Positions 37,797 through 47,873 of a stretch of DNA of 64,000 nt are shown here, piece by piece (the first letter of the stretch is position 1; every line of letters begins with the position of its first letter). The notes beneath the pieces were generated by a model that was given only the letters and a program-made list of their open reading frames with translations, had not been told where the DNA came from and searched no databases. Source of the DNA: DAITAZ01 sp036824045 (GTDB lineage Bacteria; Pseudomonadota; Gammaproteobacteria; Burkholderiales; Rhodocyclaceae); the NCBI GenBank assembly GCA_036824045.1, contig DAITAZ010000018.1, forward strand, positions 1-64,000, read 5' to 3'. Made by a program: the position numbers and the translations under genes.

Positions 37797-38402
37797 TCAG
37801 CGCCGCTCCCAGGTCTGCCAGCGCTCCTTGCCGGAGAATATTGCAATGGATGCGCTGGCGGCGCGGTCGTCCGTGCGCACGAAGTACGGAGTCAGCAGGT
37901 GCTCGAGCGCTTCGGGTTCAACCGCGAAAGGCGGGCCCTTGAGTTCGCTGCCAAAGAAGAAATAGCCGGCAATCCGCCCGCCTGGCACGAGAAGTTCGGC
38001 GCAACGGGGGGCGTAGCCCGGCCATAACTTGCGGGGGAGCGCACATAAAAAGGCGCGCTCCAGGATCAGGTCGAAGGGCTGTGAAAACGCGTGATGGAAA
38101 AAATCGCCTTGCTGCACGCAATGCTGCCAGGGGCCGAGTTCGTTTCGGGCCCGTTCCACAGCCACCGCGCTGAAATCCAGGGCCGTCACCTCCCACCCTG
38201 CTTCGCATAGCAGACGGGCTTCCAGTGCGCTGCCGCATCCCGGGATCAGCGCCCGAAGCGGCTGGGCCTGATGTTCGACGAAGGTTCTGAGTTCAGGCTG
38301 GATGGCCAGGGTCTCCCAAGGGGTGACCTGATTGCGGAACCGATGGTCCCAGAACTCGGGCAACGCAGGGTTTTGGTGAGGTGGTTTGTCCGATTTTTCC
38401 AT
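37797..38402 (-). CDS. TPMT-like SAM methyltransferase
   Basis: 201 residues. The SAM motif ALIPGCGSALEARLL near residue 50 and the aromatic block FWDHRFRNQVTPWE at the N-terminus mark the thiopurine-S-methyltransferase-like family, which methylates small thiol, tellurite/selenite or related substrates in bacteria. The substrate cannot be named. It starts seven bases after the ppc stop on the same strand, so it is probably a second gene in the ppc operon. Confidence 0.83.
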   Translation of the reverse strand: MEKSDKPPHQNPALPEFWDHRFRNQVTPWETLAIQPELRTFVEHQAQPLRALIPGCGSALEARLLCEAGWEVTALDFSAVAVERARNELGPWQHCVQQGDFFHHAFSQPFDLILERAFLCALPRKLWPGYAPRCAELLVPGGRIAGYFFFGSELKGPPFAVEPEALEHLLTPYFVRTDDRAASASIAIFSGKERWQTWERR

Positions 38403-38409
38403 GGTGTCG

Positions 38410-41160
38410 CTATCCGCTGTTGCGCAAACCCGCTGCCACGCCGTTGATGGTCAGGTGAATGGCGCGTCGGGTGCGCTCCTCCTGGTTGCCGCTACGGTAG
38501 CGGCGAAGCAACTCCACCTGCAGGTGGTTGAGGGGGTCGAGATACGGAAAGCGGTTGCGGATCGAGCGTTTGAGCAAGGGGTTGGCGTCGAGGAGTTCTG
38601 CTTGTCCCGTGATGTCAAGTAGCGCTTTGACGCTCGCCTGCCATTCACCCCGGATGCGGGGAAAAATGGCCTCCCGTAGCGAGATGTCGGTGACCAGTGC
38701 CGCGTAACGGGAGGCGATGGCCAAGTCGGTTTTCGCAAGCACCATGTCCATGTTCGACAGCAGCGAGGCGAAGAACGGCCAGTCCCGGTGCATGGCATGC
38801 AGCATGTCCAGGCCTTCCGGATGCTCGGCGATATAGTCTTCCACTGCGGAGCCAAACCCGTACCAGCCCGGCAGCATCAAACGGCATTGAGCCCACGAAA
38901 ACACCCATGGGATCGCCCGCAGGTCGGTGATGGCCGTGCTTTTCTTGCGGGAAGCGGGGCGGCTACCGATGTTCAGGGCGGAGATTTCGGAAATCACGGT
39001 GGATTCCCAAAAGTAGCGCTCGAAGCCGGCGGTTTCATACACCAGATTGCGATAGGCGCGGAATGCGTGGGCGGACAGTTCATCCATCACCCGCAGGTAT
39101 TCCGCCCGGGGGGCTGCGTCGCCACCGTGCAGCAACGTGGCCTCAAAGGTGGCCGCGGCGAGGGTTTCGAGATTGCGGCGCCCAACCTCGGGATTGCCAT
39201 ACTTTGAAGCAATGACTTCGCCCTGCTCGGTAATGCGGATTTGCCCCTGCACGGCGCCACCAGGTTGGGCGAGGATGGCCTGATAACTGGGACCGCCCCC
39301 CCGGCCCACCGAACCGCCGCGGCCATGGAAGAGGCGTAGCCCCACGCCGTGGCGGGCAAACACCTCCACCAGACCGATCTCTGCCTTGTACAGCTCCCAT
39401 CCGGAGGTGAGGAAGCCGCCGTCCTTGTTGCTGTCCGAATAACCCAGCATCACCTCCTGAACCATGCCGCGGCTGGCGAGAAAGGTGCGGTAGGCGGGCA
39501 GTGCCAGCAGTCGGTCCATGATGGGCCCGCTGGCTTGGAGGTCTCCGATGGTTTCGAAGAGCGGGATGATATTGACCGCCAGCAGTCCTTCCCGAGGTTT
39601 GAGCAGGCCTGATTCCTTGAGCAGCAGCGCCACTTCCAACACATCGGAGACGCCCTCTCCCTTGGAGATGATCACGTTGGGGATGGCGGCGGGACCGAAG
39701 CGGGCATGTCCTTCAGCCGCGGCGCGGAAGATCTCCAGTTCGCTGGTGGTGAGCTCCGAATAGGTCACGTAGGGCGAGGCGAGCGGGCGCGCGGTGGCCA
39801 GTTCCGCGAGCAACAGGGCGATCCTTCCGTCTTCGTCGAGGCGCGAGTACCCGGTGCCGGGGCGGGCCACTTCCAGTAGTTCGGCCACCACTTCTTCGTG
39901 GACCGCGGAGTTCTGCCGCATGTCCAGCGGGGCCAGGTGGAAGCCGAAGACATCCACGGCCCGGCGCAGGCGGCGCAGGCGGCCACGGCCAATCAAACCG
40001 GATCGGCTTGTTTCAAGCGAGCGGTGGACGATGTCCAGGTCAGCCGCAAGCTCTGCCGGTGTGGCGTAGGGCTGGGCGTCGCCCACCGCGTGGCGGAGCG
40101 CTTCGTGCTGATCCAGCGTCCGCGCGGTGGCGGCAACGCGGGCATATACGCCAATCAAGGCGCGTCGGTACGGCTCATCGTTGCGGTGGGGGGAGTGGTC
40201 GGGCGAAGCGGCGGCGAGGGCTTCAAGCTCTTCGGTGACCGGCGCCAGCAAGCGGGTGGAGGAGAGGTCGGCCCCCAGCTTGTGCACCTGCTCGAGATAG
40301 AAATCCAGCACCCGGGTGGACTGCTGCCGCAATGTGCGGCGCATCACATCGGCGGTAACAAACGGATTGCCGTCCCGATCTCCCCCGATCCAGCTGCCGA
40401 TGCGCAGGAAGGAGGGCAGGTTGGGCGGCGCAGATGCAGGGAAGCGGATGGCCAGATCGTCTTCAAGTCGGTTGTAGAAGCGCGGCAGTTCCCGGAGGAA
40501 GGTCGCGTCGTACCAGGAAAGGCCGTTGTTGACTTCGTCCAATACCGAAAGCCGGGCTCGCCGGAGCATGCTGGTTTGCCAGAGGGACAACACCGCCCTG
40601 CGGATGGCTTCGTGATTGACCTCCCTTTCTTCGGGAGTGAGCTGGGTGCGGTCGAGCTCAGCCATCAGTTGGGCAATCTTCATCTGGCTGTCGAGAATGC
40701 TCTTGCGCTGAACCTCGGTGGGGTGGGCCGTCAGCACCGGGGCAACCAGCGCGCGCTCGAAGAAGGCGAGGATGCCCTCCCGGCCTATTCCGGCCGCGCA
40801 GGCGCTGTCGAGTGCGCTCGCCATCGTCCCTGCCCGGGGGGGAGAGCCGGCGATAAGGTGGGCGCGGGAACGCCGGGTGTGGTGCAGGTCCTCCGCCAGA
40901 TTGGCCAGGTGAGAGAAATAGCTGAAGGCACGTACCACGATCAAAGCCTGATCCACCGAGAGCCCGTTGAGTTCGCCTTCCAGGCCCTGTCGGGCTGCCA
41001 GATCGTCGTCGCGGCGAAAACGAATGGATGAGGTCCGGATCAGTTCGATCAGGTTGAACATCGCTTCGCCTTCCTGATCGCGCACTGTGTCGCCCAGAAC
41101 CCGACCAAGCAGCCGGATGTCGTCGCGCAGGGGGGAGTCCTTGTCGGGGAGAGTGGTCAT
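38410..41160 (-). CDS. ppc: Phosphoenolpyruvate carboxylase
   Basis: 916 residues. It adds bicarbonate to PEP to refill oxaloacetate. The catalytic His motif reads VLTAHPTEVQRKS. The second signature is in VMLGYSDSNKDGG, the glycine-rich loop is FHGRGGSVGRGGGP, and the protein ends in the standard VAAGLRNSG. The ATG at 41160 gives the usual start (MTTLPDKDSPLRDDI). The gene is divergent from hemC across 269 bases with no other gene. Confidence 0.97.
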   Translation of the reverse strand: MTTLPDKDSPLRDDIRLLGRVLGDTVRDQEGEAMFNLIELIRTSSIRFRRDDDLAARQGLEGELNGLSVDQALIVVRAFSYFSHLANLAEDLHHTRRSRAHLIAGSPPRAGTMASALDSACAAGIGREGILAFFERALVAPVLTAHPTEVQRKSILDSQMKIAQLMAELDRTQLTPEEREVNHEAIRRAVLSLWQTSMLRRARLSVLDEVNNGLSWYDATFLRELPRFYNRLEDDLAIRFPASAPPNLPSFLRIGSWIGGDRDGNPFVTADVMRRTLRQQSTRVLDFYLEQVHKLGADLSSTRLLAPVTEELEALAAASPDHSPHRNDEPYRRALIGVYARVAATARTLDQHEALRHAVGDAQPYATPAELAADLDIVHRSLETSRSGLIGRGRLRRLRRAVDVFGFHLAPLDMRQNSAVHEEVVAELLEVARPGTGYSRLDEDGRIALLLAELATARPLASPYVTYSELTTSELEIFRAAAEGHARFGPAAIPNVIISKGEGVSDVLEVALLLKESGLLKPREGLLAVNIIPLFETIGDLQASGPIMDRLLALPAYRTFLASRGMVQEVMLGYSDSNKDGGFLTSGWELYKAEIGLVEVFARHGVGLRLFHGRGGSVGRGGGPSYQAILAQPGGAVQGQIRITEQGEVIASKYGNPEVGRRNLETLAAATFEATLLHGGDAAPRAEYLRVMDELSAHAFRAYRNLVYETAGFERYFWESTVISEISALNIGSRPASRKKSTAITDLRAIPWVFSWAQCRLMLPGWYGFGSAVEDYIAEHPEGLDMLHAMHRDWPFFASLLSNMDMVLAKTDLAIASRYAALVTDISLREAIFPRIRGEWQASVKALLDITGQAELLDANPLLKRSIRNRFPYLDPLNHLQVELLRRYRSGNQEERTRRAIHLTINGVAAGLRNSG

Positions 41161-41429
41161 GGCTCGTTCTCTGTGTGGGTGGTCGATGGCGGTCGGGGTC
41201 TTGGTCAGGGCTATGGATTTCCGTGACATTGTCGCGTGTTGAGGCGTCCAGGGCTAACGCCGGGGAGCGGTCTTGTCGGGCATGCTAGAATGCCGCGCTC
41301 GAATGCGCCGGCGTACGCCTCGGCAACGAGGGTCACCGTTTCTGCCTTTGCCCGGAGTGATTTGGAACCGGCGTGACAAGCGTGTTCGAACAGTCGGCTT
41401 TCTTTATTCACCCCTTCTGGAAAAACCTC
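41161..41429. other. Divergent ppc / hemC intergenic region
   Basis: A -10-like TAGAAT for hemC lies at 41286-41291. No matching -35 at 17 bases was seen. The rest looks ordinary. Confidence 0.45.
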
Positions 41430-42377
41430 GTGAGTGTAGCCAGCGCGCCCCAACGAATTGTCATTGCAACCCGTGAGTCCCGCCTGGCCTTGTGGCAGGC
41501 AGAACATGTACGGGCCCGACTGCAGCAATTGTATCCATCGTGCAGTGTCGAACTATTGGGGATGACCACGAGGGGGGATCAGATTCTCGACCGTCCCTTG
41601 GCCAAGGTTGGAGGCAAGGGTTTGTTTGTGAAGGAACTGGAAACAGCTCTGCTCGACGGCACTGCCGACATCGCGGTGCATTCGATGAAGGATGTGCCGA
41701 TGGTCCTGGCAGATGAATTCGCCCTGGTGGCGATCTCCGAACGGGAAGTGCCGTTGGACGCCTTTGTCTCCAATCGCTACGACAGCCTGGATGATATGCC
41801 CCCAGGCACGGTGGTGGGCACCTCCAGCTTGAGGCGGGAGGCCCAGTTGCATGCCCAGTATCCTTACCTGGGCGTGACACCGCTGCGCGGTAATCTCGAC
41901 ACCCGCCTGCGCAAACTGGATAACGGTGAATTCGACGCCATCATTCTTGCCGCTGCCGGGCTGACGCGGCTCGGCCTGGCGGATCGCATCCGTTCCACGC
42001 TGCCCGCGGAGGTCTCGTTGCCTGCTGCCGGGCAGGGGGCGCTGGGGATTGAGGCGTTGTCCTGCCGTCCGGAAGTGGCGGCGTGGATGGCGCCTTTGAA
42101 CGATGCGGCTACCTCAGCCTGTGTCCGGGCCGAACGCGCGATCTCTCGGGCGCTTGCCGGGAGTTGCGAAGTACCCTTGGGGGCGTTCGCCTTGCCTCAA
42201 GGCGATCAGATCTGGGTGCGTGGTTTTGTTGCCCTTCCCGATGGCTCTCGCATCGCCAGGGCGGAGCGCTCAGGCCCCGCCGGGGAGGCCGAAAGCATGG
42301 GGCTTGCGCTGGCTGAGGACTTGCGTGCCCAAGGGGCGGAGGAGATCCTCGCCCAGTTGGCCGATCCCCGGGCATGA
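41430..42377 (+). CDS. hemC: Porphobilinogen deaminase
   Basis: 315 residues. It joins four porphobilinogens into hydroxymethylbilane. N-terminal IVIATRESRLALWQAEHV, GGKGLFVKELE, and the catalytic Asp region VHSMKDVP are conserved; the dipyrromethane-cofactor cysteine lies in LAGSCEVPLGAFA. The GTG at 41430 gives a normal N-terminus, while a frame from 41373 adds residues without homology. The next gene overlaps its stop as ATGA. Confidence 0.96.
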   Translation: MSVASAPQRIVIATRESRLALWQAEHVRARLQQLYPSCSVELLGMTTRGDQILDRPLAKVGGKGLFVKELETALLDGTADIAVHSMKDVPMVLADEFALVAISEREVPLDAFVSNRYDSLDDMPPGTVVGTSSLRREAQLHAQYPYLGVTPLRGNLDTRLRKLDNGEFDAIILAAAGLTRLGLADRIRSTLPAEVSLPAAGQGALGIEALSCRPEVAAWMAPLNDAATSACVRAERAISRALAGSCEVPLGAFALPQGDQIWVRGFVALPDGSRIARAERSGPAGEAESMGLALAEDLRAQGAEEILAQLADPRA

Positions 42378-44293
42378 TTGGAGCAGCGGCTCCGCTGGCG
42401 GGGCGGCGCATACTGGTTACGCGCCCCGAGGCGCAGGCGGGTGGCTTGGTGCGGGCCATCGAGTTGGCGGGGGGCGAGGTTTGGCTCTTCCCGCTGCTCA
42501 CCATCAGTCCCGCTGACCCGGAGCCCGTGCGGCAAGTGGCCGCGCATCTGGCGGAGTACGACTTCGCCTGCTTTGTCAGCCCCAATGCTGTGGAGCATGC
42601 ACTGCCGATGCTGTTGGAGGCAGGCCCTTGGCCCTCTGGCGTGAAGGCTGTGACGGTGGGCAAGGGGAGCGAAGACGCTCTGGCCCGGTTTGGCGTGGGC
42701 CCGGTCATTGCCCCAAGCGGGCGTTTCGACAGCGAGGCGTTACTGGCTCTGCCCGCGCTGCAGGCGGATCAGGTCGCCGGGCGGCGGGTTGTGATCTTCC
42801 GGGGCGATGGTGGTCGTGAAGTGCTGGCGGATGGCCTGAGGTTGCGTGGAGCCCGGGTCGATTATGTGTGCTGTTATCGGCGGGGCAGGCCGGACGCAGA
42901 TCCACAGCCGGTGCTGATGGCGCTCGCTTCTGGCACGCTGGATGCGCTCACCATCACCAGCAGTGAGGCGCTGGAGAACTTGCTGGCGATGTGCCCCGCG
43001 GCGGACGCGGAACGCCTGCGCAGGGCGTTGCTCTTCGTTCCCCACGAGAGGATCGCAGAGACTGCCCGGCGTTTAGGCTTCAGCCACGTGAGGCTGACCG
43101 GGGCAGGTGACGCCGGCCTGATTGCTGCTTTGACGGAACATTTTCGGAATCCCTCCATGACCACATCCTCGGACCTGAAAGCTTCGGCTTGTGCGCCGGA
43201 AACAATGCCTGACAACGGTTTCAGCCCCGCGACGGGCAATGCGGCACCGCGGGCCATTTCGCGCCTGAAGGGGGGGCTGCCCTGGATGGCCTTGGGGGTG
43301 GTCGTGATTGGCTTGCTGGCATGGCAGGGCTGGGAGACGCGCAATCAGCTTGCCGGCATCCAGGATGCGATGCAGATCATGGTGAGCCGTGACGGCGCAC
43401 GCAACGGTCAGGAGAGCTCACCTCAGGCCGGGGCCGAGGAGCGCTTGGCCGCACTAGAGGGCCGTGTGGGCGACATTCTTGGACAGCAGGCCGCGGTGAG
43501 CAGCGCTTACGAAGAGCTGATGCGCTCCCGCGCCGAATACACCTTGGCCGAGGTTGAGCAGGCGCTCACCATAGCCGGACAGCAATTGCAACTGGCCGGA
43601 AACGTGGAAGCTGCGCTGATCGCGTTGCAGGCAGCCGATGCGCGCCTGGTGTCCGGTGAAGCGGGCAGCCTGCTCGCGTTGCGGAGGGCGATTGGCAAGG
43701 ATATTGAGCGGCTCCGGGCGCTGCCCGCTGCTGATCTGTCGGGCATGGTGTTCAAGCTCAGTGGCTTGGCTGGGGCGGTGGATCAGTTGCCGCTTGCGTT
43801 TGAGAGCCGCTTGCGGATGGAGCCATCCAAGTCCGGCAGCAGCGGCAGTCGGGGAGAGCCCAATTGGGCCACCAGGTTGTGGGAAGAGTTCTGGGCTGAG
43901 TTCAGCTCGCTGGTGCGGATCGAGCGCCTGGACCGGCAGGATGTGGCGGTGCTGGCACCGGAGAGAGCATTTTATCTGCGCGAAAACCTCCGCTTGCGCC
44001 TGCTTTCCGCTCGACTTGCTTTGATGCGCCGGGATGCGCGCACGTTCAAGGAAGACACGGCCCAGGCCAAGGCTTGGGTGGAGCGTTACTTTGACGTCCG
44101 TTCCCCGACGGGCCAGCAGGCCATGGCCTCACTGGGGCAGATCAGCGCATTCGATCCAGGTGCGGATCTTCCATCGCTGGCGGCGAGCCTGGCCGCTTTG
44201 AGGGAGGCGCGTTCGGCGGCGATTCGTGGTGGCGCCCTCGCCAATGCGCGGACCGCGCCTTCGGCCAAAGCCCCCGTGGCTGCAGCGCGTTGA
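42374..44293 (+). CDS. hemDX: Fused HemD/HemX: uroporphyrinogen-III synthase plus membrane protein
   Basis: 639 residues in one frame. Residues 1-257 are uroporphyrinogen-III synthase (ILVTRPEAQAGGL at the start, TITSSEALENLL in the middle), which closes hydroxymethylbilane into the III isomer. A 45-residue linker leads to one membrane helix (about 301-319, MALGVVVIGLLAW) and a HemX domain with coiled helices and TLAEVEQALTIAGQQLQLAG. HemX is usually a separate gene. An internal ATG at 43157 (codon 262) has no clear ribosome binding site, so I read a true fusion. Confidence 0.93.
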   Translation: MIGAAAPLAGRRILVTRPEAQAGGLVRAIELAGGEVWLFPLLTISPADPEPVRQVAAHLAEYDFACFVSPNAVEHALPMLLEAGPWPSGVKAVTVGKGSEDALARFGVGPVIAPSGRFDSEALLALPALQADQVAGRRVVIFRGDGGREVLADGLRLRGARVDYVCCYRRGRPDADPQPVLMALASGTLDALTITSSEALENLLAMCPAADAERLRRALLFVPHERIAETARRLGFSHVRLTGAGDAGLIAALTEHFRNPSMTTSSDLKASACAPETMPDNGFSPATGNAAPRAISRLKGGLPWMALGVVVIGLLAWQGWETRNQLAGIQDAMQIMVSRDGARNGQESSPQAGAEERLAALEGRVGDILGQQAAVSSAYEELMRSRAEYTLAEVEQALTIAGQQLQLAGNVEAALIALQAADARLVSGEAGSLLALRRAIGKDIERLRALPAADLSGMVFKLSGLAGAVDQLPLAFESRLRMEPSKSGSSGSRGEPNWATRLWEEFWAEFSSLVRIERLDRQDVAVLAPERAFYLRENLRLRLLSARLALMRRDARTFKEDTAQAKAWVERYFDVRSPTGQQAMASLGQISAFDPGADLPSLAASLAALREARSAAIRGGALANARTAPSAKAPVAAAR

Positions 44294-44300
44294 GGTTGCC

Positions 44301-45470
44301 ATGCGAGCCTTGATCTGGGTGGTGGGAATCGCAGTCGTCGCAGCGGCCTTTGCTGTCCTGGTTCGGCAACTGGACGGGTATGTCCTGCTTGTGTGGCCGC
44401 CGTTCCGTGTGGAACTGACCATGAGTCTGGCGTTGGTGCTCGCAGTTGTCGCTTTTCTCGTGTTTTATCTGGCCTTGCGCACGGTATCGGTCACGATCGA
44501 TCTTCCTCGGGGCGTTCAGGCGTTCCGGGCACGGGTGTCCCGGGAAAAAGGCGAGAGGGCGCTTCTGGATGCGCTCAAGCTGTGGCTTGAAGGTCGCCAT
44601 GGCCGGGCCTTGCGCCAAGCGGAGGTCGCCTTGGGGCAGCATTACGCGCCCGGTGTGGCTGCCTTGCTGGGCGCGCGCGCCGCTGCGGAGCGGGGTGATC
44701 ACGACAAAGCAAGGGAGTTTCTTGCGCGGGCTGAAACACTGGTCGACGAAATCGCAGTCGCACGGGAGATGACCGCAGTGGAGGTTGCCCTGAGTGCCCG
44801 GGACTACGAAGGTGCTGCGCGGGCGTTGTCAGCCTTGTCGTCCTCGGGACAGCGTCACGTGGCGGCCCTGAGGCTGGCATTCCGCACGGAGCAGGCGCTA
44901 GGCAACTGGTCCGAGGTTCAGCGGGTCGCGCGACAACTGGTCAAGCACAAGGTGATCAGCGCGCAGCAGGTGGCCGGTTCCTTACGGCGAGCAAATCTCG
45001 AGTCATTGCGGCAGCTGCGGGGTGATCCGGAAGCTTTGGCCCGATTCTGGAAGGAATTGCCGGACGAGGAGCAGCGGGATGCGCGCGTGGCGGAGTCGGC
45101 GGCCCGGTTGCTGTTGGAAGCAGGCGATTGCGTCAACGTCAGGGGTTTGATTGAGGAGTTCCTGGTCCGTGAATGGTCTCCTGCGCTGGTGGATGTCTAC
45201 GGGCGCTGCAAGGGAGGAGGCGTGCGTGAGCGCATTGCGCGTGCTGAAGAATGGCTGGTGGCACATCCTGACGATGCTGGCCTGCTCCTGACCTTGGGAC
45301 GCCTGTGCCTCCAGCAGCAGCTTTGGGGCAAGGCTCAGAGCTATTTCGATGCATCGCTGGCTTTGCAGCCCAGCCGTGACGCCCATGTGGAACTGGCCAG
45401 GCTTTATGACCAGCTTGAGCAGGTGGATGCCGCCAATGCCCACTACCGCGAGGCGGCGGCCCAGTCTTGA
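44301..45470 (+). CDS. hemY: HemY, TPR-containing membrane protein of the haem operon
   Basis: 389 residues. Two hydrophobic N-terminal helices (residues 1-22 and 37-58) are followed by the HemY_N pattern (VSREKGERALLDALKLWLEGRHGRA) and TPR-like repeats to the end. It is an inner-membrane protein linked to late haem synthesis by position; its function is not settled. The ATG at 44301 lies 8 bases after the hemDX stop. It is not the protoporphyrinogen oxidase also called HemY in Bacillus. Confidence 0.93.
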   Translation: MRALIWVVGIAVVAAAFAVLVRQLDGYVLLVWPPFRVELTMSLALVLAVVAFLVFYLALRTVSVTIDLPRGVQAFRARVSREKGERALLDALKLWLEGRHGRALRQAEVALGQHYAPGVAALLGARAAAERGDHDKAREFLARAETLVDEIAVAREMTAVEVALSARDYEGAARALSALSSSGQRHVAALRLAFRTEQALGNWSEVQRVARQLVKHKVISAQQVAGSLRRANLESLRQLRGDPEALARFWKELPDEEQRDARVAESAARLLLEAGDCVNVRGLIEEFLVREWSPALVDVYGRCKGGGVRERIARAEEWLVAHPDDAGLLLTLGRLCLQQQLWGKAQSYFDASLALQPSRDAHVELARLYDQLEQVDAANAHYREAAAQS

Positions 45471-45518
45471 GGGGCTGACCTGAACGAGTGAGGGAGCGGT
45501 TAGCCGCCGCGCCCGCGT

Positions 45519-46430
45519 TCAGATCCAGTCCCGGGGAGGCAGGAAGTCCGAGTAGAGCCGGGCTTCAGCCGAACCTGGCTCGGGGTGCCAGTCGTAACGC
45601 CATTTGACGAGCGGCGGCATGGACATCAGGATGCTTTCTGTCCGTCCGCCGGACTGGAGCCCGAACAGGGTGCCCCGGTCAAAGACCAGGTTGAATTCCA
45701 CGTAACGGCCCCGGCGGTAACACTGGAAGTCTCGTTCCCGCTCGCCCCAAGTCAGGGTTTGACGTTTTCTTGCGATGGGCAGGTAAGCCGCAAGAAAAGC
45801 ATCGCCGACACTGCGGGTGAGGGAGAAGCAGCGCTCGAAGCCGCCTTCGTTCAGATCATCGAAAAAGATGCCGCCAATCCCCCGGGCCTCGTTGCGGTGC
45901 TTGAGGTGGAAGTAGCGGTCGCACCAAGCCTTGTAGGCGGGATACAGCTCCGCTCCAAAGGGCTCGAGGGCATTCCTGCAGGTCGAGTGGAAATGCCGGG
46001 CGTCCTCCTCGAAGCCATAGTAGGGCGTGAGATCCATGCCGCCGCCAAACCACCATACGGGTTCGCCTTCATCCCCGGCTTTCGGGTAGGCGGCAAAGCA
46101 GCGCACGTTGAGATGGGTCGTGGGGCAGTAGGGATTGCGCGGGTGGAGCACCAGAGAAACGCCCATTGCCTCAAAATGGCGTCCGGCCAATTCGGGGCGG
46201 CTTGCCGTGGCAGACGGTGGAAGCCCTTGGCCAAAGACGTGGGAGAAGTTGCATCCACCCCTTTCGAACAGGTTCCCCTCCTCGATCAGCCGGGTAATGC
46301 CTCCGCCGCCTCCGGGGCGATCCCATGTGTCGGTCACGAACTGCTCGCCGTCCACATCTTCCAAGGCCTGAACAATGCGGGCCTGCAAATCGAGTAGATA
46401 GGCTTTGACAGCCTTGGCGTCGACGGTCAC
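45519..46430 (-). CDS. hemF: Oxygen-dependent coproporphyrinogen-III oxidase
   Basis: 303 residues. It oxidises two propionates of coproporphyrinogen III to vinyls using O2, which suggests aerobic haem synthesis. Motifs are HPRNPYCPTTHLNVRCF, WWFGGGMDLTPYYGFEED, and NEARGIGGIFFDD, with the C-terminal WRYDWHPEPGSAEARLY. GTG 46430 (VTVDAKAVKAYLLDLQ) gives the usual length; a TTG at 46472 is also open. Last gene of the minus-strand run from amgK; hemY is convergent. Confidence 0.95.
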   Translation of the reverse strand: MTVDAKAVKAYLLDLQARIVQALEDVDGEQFVTDTWDRPGGGGGITRLIEEGNLFERGGCNFSHVFGQGLPPSATASRPELAGRHFEAMGVSLVLHPRNPYCPTTHLNVRCFAAYPKAGDEGEPVWWFGGGMDLTPYYGFEEDARHFHSTCRNALEPFGAELYPAYKAWCDRYFHLKHRNEARGIGGIFFDDLNEGGFERCFSLTRSVGDAFLAAYLPIARKRQTLTWGERERDFQCYRRGRYVEFNLVFDRGTLFGLQSGGRTESILMSMPPLVKWRYDWHPEPGSAEARLYSDFLPPRDWI

Positions 46431-46514
46431 GGAGAGACTTTCTTTGGACGGTGCGAGGATGGCTGCTCGCAAAGATCAAACAGGCCGGGCCCAGGGAGCC
46501 CCGACCCCACGAAT

Positions 46515-47792
46515 TCAGCGTTTGCCGGCGATCGCGCGATAACCGATGTCACGCCGGCACTGCATGCCGGAAAAGCTGATCTGGTCGACACACTCATAAG
46601 CTCTGCGCTGTGCGCCCTTGACCGTGTCGCCCAGCGCGGTGACGCACAACACCCGGCCGCCACTTGTGACGACTTTGCCGTCCAGTTGGGAAGTCCCGGC
46701 ATGAAAGACGTGGCAGTCTTCGCTCGCGCGCTCGGGCAGGCCGTGGATGGGCTGGCCTTTTTCGGGCGCTTCGGGGTAGCCACCGGCCGCGAGTACGACA
46801 CCAAGGGCGTAGCGACGGTCCCACTCAGCCTCGATTTTGTCGAGCTCACCATCAATGGCCGCTTCCAGCAGTTCAGTCAGATCTGTCTTCAGCCGCATCA
46901 TGATGGGTTGGGTTTCCGGATCGCCCATGCGGCAATTGAACTCCAGCACCTTGATGTTGCCGCTGGGGTCGATCATCAGCCCGGCATAGAGGAAGCCGGT
47001 GTAGGGCAGGCCCTCTTTGGTCATGCCGGCAAGGGTGGGCTGAATGACTTCGCGCAGCACTTTGGCATGAATTTCCGGGCTGACGACGGGCGCAGGAGAA
47101 TAGGCGCCCATCCCGCCAGTGTTGGGGCCTTCGTCCCCGTCCTTCAGGCGCTTGTGGTCCTGGCTGGTGGCCAGGGCCAGGGCGTTTCGACCGTCGCACA
47201 TGCAAATGAAGCTGGCTTCCTCGCCGGTGAGAAACTCCTCCACCACCACGCGAGCGCCTGCATCGCCCATGCGGTTATCCAGGAGCATCATGTCGATGGC
47301 AGCGTGGGCCTCAGCCGCGGTCATGGCTACCACCACGCCCTTGCCAGCGGCAAGTCCATCGGCCTTAATGACGATGGGAGCACCTTCGGCATCCACGTAT
47401 GCGTGGGCTTGGGCCGCGTCGCTGAAGGTCTGGTACTTGGCGGTGGGAATGTTATGGCGGACCAGGAAACGCTTGGCGAAATCCTTCGAGCTTTCCAACT
47501 GGGCTGCCGCCTGGCTTGGACCGAAAATCCGCAGGCCCTTTTCCCGGAACACGTCCACAATGCCTTGGGCCAGGGGGGCTTCCGGGCCGACGACGGTCAG
47601 AGCGATCCCCTCCCGCTCAACGAACGCGGCGAGGGTGTCCAGATTGGTGATGGGCACATTCTTGACGTGGCGTTCCAGTGCGGTGCCGGCATTGCCCGGC
47701 GCCACATACACTTTCTGAACACGCGGCGACTGGGCGAGTTTCCACGCCAGTGCATGCTCCCGACCTCCGGAACCCACCACCATGACTTTCAT
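46515..47792 (-). CDS. purD: Phosphoribosylamine-glycine ligase
   Basis: 425 residues. The ATP-grasp enzyme makes glycinamide ribonucleotide, the second step of purine synthesis. N-terminal MKVMVVGSGGREHALAWKL, the ATP-grasp segments VIKADGLAAGKGVVVA and EEFLTGEEASFICM, and the metal site VLEFNCRMGDPETQ are all present. ATG 47792 is used rather than the longer frame from 47822. It follows purH by 81 bases. Confidence 0.97.
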   Translation of the reverse strand: MKVMVVGSGGREHALAWKLAQSPRVQKVYVAPGNAGTALERHVKNVPITNLDTLAAFVEREGIALTVVGPEAPLAQGIVDVFREKGLRIFGPSQAAAQLESSKDFAKRFLVRHNIPTAKYQTFSDAAQAHAYVDAEGAPIVIKADGLAAGKGVVVAMTAAEAHAAIDMMLLDNRMGDAGARVVVEEFLTGEEASFICMCDGRNALALATSQDHKRLKDGDEGPNTGGMGAYSPAPVVSPEIHAKVLREVIQPTLAGMTKEGLPYTGFLYAGLMIDPSGNIKVLEFNCRMGDPETQPIMMRLKTDLTELLEAAIDGELDKIEAEWDRRYALGVVLAAGGYPEAPEKGQPIHGLPERASEDCHVFHAGTSQLDGKVVTSGGRVLCVTALGDTVKGAQRRAYECVDQISFSGMQCRRDIGYRAIAGKR

Positions 47793-47873
47793 AGTCTGAC
47801 CTTGCTTTCTTGTTGGAATCATTCCTGGGATATGGCTGGCATGCCCCCCGCGGCATACCGCAAACGTTCGCGC

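Noticed and set aside
41273..41476. A small frame overlapping the hemC start
   Set aside because: No conserved features and it runs into hemC in another frame.
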